From assembly GCA_017617415.1 (NCBI GenBank), contig JAFZWH010000129.1:1-44431 (forward strand): a DNA stretch of 44,431 nt, read 5' to 3'. How positions within the stretch are numbered: position 1 is the stretch's first letter; each line of letters begins with the position of its first letter. The notes under the pieces are model-generated. The model saw only the letters and a program-made list of their open reading frames with translations, ran no database searches and was not told the origin of the DNA. This document shows positions 40,684 to 44,431 of this stretch, in pieces. The position numbers were made by a program, and so were the translations under genes. The stretch is from Victivallales bacterium. Its GTDB lineage: Bacteria > Verrucomicrobiota > Lentisphaeria > Oligosphaerales > Oligosphaeraceae.

Positions 40684-41505
40684 ATGCTAATCTTCGACTC
40701 CCATACGCATATCTTTCCAGACAAGATCGCAGAGCGCGCCCTTGAGCATCTCAGGCAGCTGGCGCACAATCTGCCGACCTTCACGCAGGGCACCGCCGCG
40801 AGCCAGGAGGCCGCCGCGCTTAAGGCGGGCTACACCGGCTGGATGAACTGCCCCGTGGTCACCAACGAGCATCAGATGCGTTCGGTGAACGACTGGGTGG
40901 CAGCCATCAACCACTGGCCGCACCTCTCGCTGGGGGGCCTCTACCCCAATGCGCCAATGCCGGTTGTGCTGGAGGAGGTCCATCGCATCAAGAAACTGGG
41001 GCTCTACGGCATCAAATTTCACCCCGAATATCAGGGCTTCCGCCCGCTGGACCCGCAGTTCGACCCGATGTGGCAGACCATCCGTGACGAGGAGCTGCCG
41101 GTTCTCTTCCACGCCGGCTGCGACATCGCCTATCTCCGGCAGGATCAGCGTTCCTGGCCCGCCGACTATGCACGGCTCGCCGAGCGCTTCCCTGGACTCA
41201 CCATCATCTGCGCCCACATGGGTGGCTGGCTGAACTGGGACCTCGTCGAAAGCGACCTCTGCGGGGCCCCGGTTTACCTTGACACCGCTTTCGCCAAAGG
41301 CTGGATGCCCGACCAAGAGCAGTATGAGCGCATCATCCGCAAGCACGGCGTGGACAGGGTGATTTTCGGCACCGACTCCCCATGGAATCCCCTGGATGTG
41401 GCGGTGCGCGAACTCACGGAAACCGCACTCACCGACGACGAGAAGCACCAGATCTTCTGGTCCAATCCTGCAAGGCTCTGGAAACTGCCTGACCCCTTGC
41501 CATAA
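40684..41505 (+). CDS. Amidohydrolase family protein (amidohydrolase_2 type)
   Basis: A 273-residue metal-dependent TIM barrel. MLIFDSHTHIF gives the HxH pair (H7, H9), GIKFHPEYQGF and LFHAGCD the middle ligands, ICAHMGGWLNWD the next His, and IFGTDSPWNPL the catalytic Asp. Members hydrolyse or decarboxylate small cyclic substrates; the exact one is unknown. The start at 40684 is the only one that keeps the full HxH strand with an ATG. There is no ribosome-binding site, and the codon lies 17 bases past the T-run of the tRNA terminator, so expression would need read-through or an unseen promoter. Confidence 0.85.
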   Translation: MLIFDSHTHIFPDKIAERALEHLRQLAHNLPTFTQGTAASQEAAALKAGYTGWMNCPVVTNEHQMRSVNDWVAAINHWPHLSLGGLYPNAPMPVVLEEVHRIKKLGLYGIKFHPEYQGFRPLDPQFDPMWQTIRDEELPVLFHAGCDIAYLRQDQRSWPADYARLAERFPGLTIICAHMGGWLNWDLVESDLCGAPVYLDTAFAKGWMPDQEQYERIIRKHGVDRVIFGTDSPWNPLDVAVRELTETALTDDEKHQIFWSNPARLWKLPDPLP

Positions 41506-41520
41506 ACACGCGAAAATAAG

Positions 41521-41548
41521 CCGTCTGGCGTCCGACGTCTGACGTCCC
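41521..41548. repeat. GAC-heptamer array, copy 3 (inverted)
   Basis: On the minus strand four heptamers GGGACGT, CAGACGT, CGGACGC and CAGACGG follow one another, the same 7-base pattern as the arrays at 2003 and 3652. They lie between the convergent amidohydrolase and GH109-like genes. Confidence 0.65.
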
Positions 41549-41628
41549 GTCCTGTCCGTCCATCGGGAAATTATGAAGTTTACCCAAAGGGCGCGCAGGA
41601 GCGCGGCCATCCCTTCAGTCCGGTCGGC

Positions 41629-42831
41629 TCATCCTTTCCGCTCCAGCCATTTGCCACAAGTGAAGTCCGGGATGGTGACGGGCTGACCGCCCAAGGAGAC
41701 TGACTCTTCGGACAGCACGCTCAGTGCCAGCAGCGTGGCGGTGTCATAGGTGTCAATGGGCGGCTGCTCCCGTTTCTGGACGGCCTCGATGAACGCGCGC
41801 AGCACCAGATAGTCCATCCCACCGTGCCCGAAGGCCTCCACGTTGATCTTGCTCCGCAGGAATTTGCGCCAAAGCGGATGCTCATAGCGCGGATACATGG
41901 CCTCAAGGCTATCGTATTTATCCGCTTCGGAAATGCCTTCCAGCCAGACCCCGCCCTTCTCCTCGGAGTAGCAGCCTAGCGTGCCGTCCAGCCGTCCGAA
42001 GCGCGTATAGGGTCCGGGCAGGGAGACGCAATGGTAGATGTCCACGGTCTCGCCGTTGGCGCAGGTCAGCGTCGAGCTAATCACGTCCCCCATCGCGAAA
42101 CGTCTTCCCTTAAGTGACTTGTCTGTAACATCATGGGTATTGATATACGCCTCCATTCCGCGCGCCTTGGAGGCGGTGGAGCGAATGGTCAGGAAGCGAT
42201 TGCCCCGATTGATGCCCAGCCATTGCATCACCGGTCCGACGCCGTGCGTCAGATAGAGGTCGGCGTTCCGGTGGATATTGTGGTCCAGCCGGAAATGCGG
42301 GTTCTGCCCGGTCAGAAACTGGCACAGCCTATGGCGATAGCCGCATTTTGCGTGGATCAATTCGCCGAACATCCCCTTCTTCACGAGGTTCAGGACCATC
42401 ATCTCCTTTCTGCCGTAGCAGCAGTTCTCCAGCATCATGCAGGGCATTCCCGTCTCCTCGGAGGTGTTCACGAGCCTCCAGCACTCCTCCAGAGAATTTG
42501 TGCATCCGACTTCGGTGGCGGCGTATTTTCCGGCGCGCATCGCCGCCAGACACACGGGGACATGGCTGTTCCAGGGCCCGGTGGCCAGCACCGCGTCCAC
42601 ATCCTCCCGCACGAGCAGTTCGCGGAAGTCGCCGGCGACCGCAATCGGCTCCGCAGAATACTGCTTCGCGGCCTCCAGAAACTCCTGGCACCGCTCCTGA
42701 ATCGGGTCCGCGACGCCCACAATGCGCACATCCGGCATCCGCCCCAAAAACGGAATCAGCGACAGCCCGCGCATTCCCGCCCCGACCAGCAGAAGTCCGA
42801 CCTTCCGTGATGACTTTCTCCTTGAAGCCAT
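41629..42831 (-). CDS. Gfo/Idh/MocA oxidoreductase, GH109-like
   Basis: A 400-residue NAD-dependent protein. LLLVGAGMRGLSLIPFL (about 12-28) is the Rossmann glycine loop. In place of EKP the segment ATEVGCTNSLEECW follows the dinucleotide domain. The C-terminal domain has HRNADLYLTHGVGPVMQWLGINRGNRF, closely resembling the THGLGP-INRGD region of GH109 alpha-N-acetylgalactosaminidases, which use NAD+ to cleave glycosides by oxidation and elimination. AGAGGAA lies 8 bases before the ATG at 42831. It follows the MBL-fold gene by 47 bases in the same direction. A GH109-like glycosidase is the preferred reading, a plain dehydrogenase the alternative. Confidence 0.75.
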   Translation of the reverse strand: MASRRKSSRKVGLLLVGAGMRGLSLIPFLGRMPDVRIVGVADPIQERCQEFLEAAKQYSAEPIAVAGDFRELLVREDVDAVLATGPWNSHVPVCLAAMRAGKYAATEVGCTNSLEECWRLVNTSEETGMPCMMLENCCYGRKEMMVLNLVKKGMFGELIHAKCGYRHRLCQFLTGQNPHFRLDHNIHRNADLYLTHGVGPVMQWLGINRGNRFLTIRSTASKARGMEAYINTHDVTDKSLKGRRFAMGDVISSTLTCANGETVDIYHCVSLPGPYTRFGRLDGTLGCYSEEKGGVWLEGISEADKYDSLEAMYPRYEHPLWRKFLRSKINVEAFGHGGMDYLVLRAFIEAVQKREQPPIDTYDTATLLALSVLSEESVSLGGQPVTIPDFTCGKWLERKG

Positions 42832-42878
42832 TGATTTTTCCTCTTGCAAATGATGATGTTATGGTTATTTTTCAGGGG

Positions 42879-43628
42879 CTAAAGCACGACCCACTGGAGG
42901 ACCGGCAGTTCGCGTGTCCGAAGTCCGGGCATGGCGGCCTGGAGACGCTGGAGGTCGTCCCGCAACCGGAACTGCGAGAGCGGCAGGGTGAACTCGTCGT
43001 GATGGGTCGGGATGAGGCAACCGAAGCGAAGATTGTCCTGAAGGAGTTGCGGGAAGCCCTTCTCCCATCGGCTGATGCCTCCGATGAGATAGTCGCATTG
43101 GAGGCCGTGCACGGCGGCGGGCAGGAGATTGGCGGAGCCGATGTTGAAGATGGTGAGGCCGTTGTGGCGGATGAGAAAGCCGAACACCTCCCCGCAAAGC
43201 CAGTTGTCCGCCAGGGCGAGCGACTCGGGCGGCGGAGGCGCGTCATAGCCGGGCGCCACGCCGTCCATCCCCTTGTGGCGAGATTCGAGGACCGTCACCT
43301 GGACGCCGCCCGGCAGCTCCAGTACATCGCCGTGATGGATGACGCGAAGGTTGGCGGCGGGGACCGCCAGTGCCCGCAGGATATTGCACGCCGTGGCAGA
43401 GCCGTAGAGCGTGGTGCCGGTCCGGGCGATGATGCGCGGCATATCGGCGAGATGGTCCCAATGCGCATGCGTCATGAGCACCGCCGAAGGCGAGGAGGTG
43501 ATGTACCGGTCCACCTCCTCGGGATGATGGAGGTGAAGACGGTCACGGCTCACATACGGGTCGATCATGAAGGAAACACCCGGAGCGCGGAACTCCAGGG
43601 CGTTGATGCCATACCATTTGACTTCCAT
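42879..43628 (-). CDS. MBL-fold metallo-hydrolase (UlaG-like)
   Basis: A 249-residue protein with the metallo-beta-lactamase motif THAHWDH (H54, H56, D58, H59), an early MIDPYVSRDR loop and the late PTHHDEF. The layout fits the UlaG/RNase-Z-like lactonase branch that acts on small sugar lactones or similar molecules. AAGGGCAGAG precedes the ATG at 43628; the open frame upstream overlaps the preceding gene and is not used. It is 20 bases after the partial gene and 47 before the GH109-like gene, so the three are one transcript. Substrate unknown. Confidence 0.85.
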   Translation of the reverse strand: MEVKWYGINALEFRAPGVSFMIDPYVSRDRLHLHHPEEVDRYITSSPSAVLMTHAHWDHLADMPRIIARTGTTLYGSATACNILRALAVPAANLRVIHHGDVLELPGGVQVTVLESRHKGMDGVAPGYDAPPPPESLALADNWLCGEVFGFLIRHNGLTIFNIGSANLLPAAVHGLQCDYLIGGISRWEKGFPQLLQDNLRFGCLIPTHHDEFTLPLSQFRLRDDLQRLQAAMPGLRTRELPVLQWVVL

Positions 43629-43648
43629 TTTCTCTGCCCTTAAAACGA

Positions 43649-44431
43649 TTATTGAATGACGATGACGGCGCACTCCTCCTTGGGGAGCCGCACGCGCAGG
43701 CGCGTGGCATTCTTGTCCTTGCCGAGCATGGAAAAACTCGTGTCGGGGGGGAAGAACTTCAACTGGCCGCGGATGGCTTTGCGGATCGTCAGGTCAAAGA
43801 CGCCAGCCTCCTTCCGGTCGGGATTCTCCACGACGACGACGGTAGCGCCATTGGTGGAGCGATAGGCAATCAGCCTGCCGCCAGACACGCTGACGACCGG
43901 ACGCGCGAGCATCCCCATGACCCGCTGCGTCGCGCTGTCAACGAAGCGGCTGATGCTATCCCGCCCATACCCAAGTCGCTCGTGAAGTTCATCGGCGCGA
44001 ACAAGTTGTGGCGGAACCGCGAAAAGCGCCGCCCGTGCCTTTCCGTTCGCCTTGATGGTCAGCACGGGGCGGCTTCCCTCGGCGGACGTGCCCTCCAGCA
44101 GCACCTCGCAGCCAGCCGGCAGGTAATGCCCACGGCAGCGCGGCTCGGTGCAGTACTCCACGCGCTCGCCGTCAAAGTCCGCCAGGAAATCGCCGACGGC
44201 GGAGACCGTCTGGACGGAGGTGTCGCGGCCGACGTCCCGGACTCCGAAGAGGTCCTCCAGCCCATCGACGTCCTCGAAGGCCAGGAGGCTCACGCCCTTC
44301 TTGTGCAGTTCGCGGATGGCGTCAAGGCACCGCTTCGGCACGCCGGCCAGCGGCGGCAGAACCAGGAAATCGACGTCGGCGGGGTCGAGGCTTCCCGCCT
44401 CGTCCAGCCACGCGAGTGCGCCGGCTGCGCC
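43649..44431 (-). CDS. C-terminal part of a GH-associated protein with GATase-like domain (N-terminus beyond window)
   Basis: The last 260 residues of a gene that continues beyond base 44431; the frame is open to the edge, and a GTG at 44341 is not taken as the true start. DFLVLPPLAG, then KRCLDAIRELHKKGVSLLAFEDVDGLEDLFGV, resembles the class I GATase-like trimerisation domain found behind the barrels of GH42-type proteins. The rest is beta-rich (LTIKANGKARAALFAVPPQ, GRLIAYRSTNGATVVVVENPDRKEAGVFDL, RLPKEECAVIVIQ). It therefore is probably the tail of a glycoside hydrolase-like protein. It leads the MBL and GH109-like genes. Confidence 0.6.
   Translation of the reverse strand, partial: GAAGALAWLDEAGSLDPADVDFLVLPPLAGVPKRCLDAIRELHKKGVSLLAFEDVDGLEDLFGVRDVGRDTSVQTVSAVGDFLADFDGERVEYCTEPRCRGHYLPAGCEVLLEGTSAEGSRPVLTIKANGKARAALFAVPPQLVRADELHERLGYGRDSISRFVDSATQRVMGMLARPVVSVSGGRLIAYRSTNGATVVVVENPDRKEAGVFDLTIRKAIRGQLKFFPPDTSFSMLGKDKNATRLRVRLPKEECAVIVIQ

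Overview
The window looks like a chromosomal segment of a Lentisphaeria/Victivallales-type member of the Verrucomicrobiota, an anaerobic sugar fermenter. This is inferred from a short-leader pseudopilin with an H-X9-DG tail beside glycoside hydrolase genes, a high density of GH29, GH39-, GH43- and GH109-like genes, Gfo/Idh/MocA oxidoreductases, a DUF4838 protein, and the [FeFe]-hydrogenase maturase HydF. Coding DNA is GC-rich and several spacers are AT-rich. There is no sign of a prophage, plasmid or CRISPR array.

Layout. 1-1435 (-): a pseudopilin with a clear promoter and a leader hairpin, then a truncated GH39-like gene. 1436-3813: a repeat-rich spacer and an AAA/DUF4143 ATPase flanked by two heptanucleotide-repeat arrays. 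3815-5557 (+): a DUF4838 protein. 5573-12156 (-): six genes in a row (archaeal-type TIM-like isomerase, YjbQ, DeoR regulator, ceramidase-like protein, FGGY kinase, L-fucose isomerase-like protein). 12621-18501 (+), divergent: KpsF-like SIS isomerase, MFS transporter, GH29 alpha-L-fucosidase and a GH42-like protein. Together these two blocks look like one locus for importing and degrading a fucoside or related deoxy-sugar or pentose. No aldolase is visible. Two copies of a 270-bp MITE-like element interrupt this locus.

18502-24209: a RAYT transposase with upstream repeats and a second small inverted-repeat element, then a Gfo/Idh plus DegT aminotransferase pair, divergent from an AraC regulator and a CBM9-like protein. 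24210-25049 holds no recognisable gene. 25050-31260 (-): hydF, GH43, sbcD, sbcC. 31484-40470 (+): two tandem membrane-anchored paralogues, an alpha/beta hydrolase, nagB with a Lys/Ala-rich tail, an OppD/DppD-type ATPase, a second RAYT flanked by REP-like arrays, and an AmmeMemoRadiSam pair (Memo-AMMECR1 fusion plus radical SAM enzyme). 40554-44431: a CAT-anticodon tRNA with promoter and terminator, an amidohydrolase, then a minus-strand set (GH109-like oxidoreductase, MBL hydrolase, and the C-terminal part of a probable GH-associated protein that runs off the window).

The most unusual signal is non-coding. It consists of a 270-bp element with terminal inverted repeats and about 9-bp target duplications in two copies, several families of 7-bp tandem repeats that recur only between genes, and REP-like hairpin arrays on both sides of a RAYT gene.
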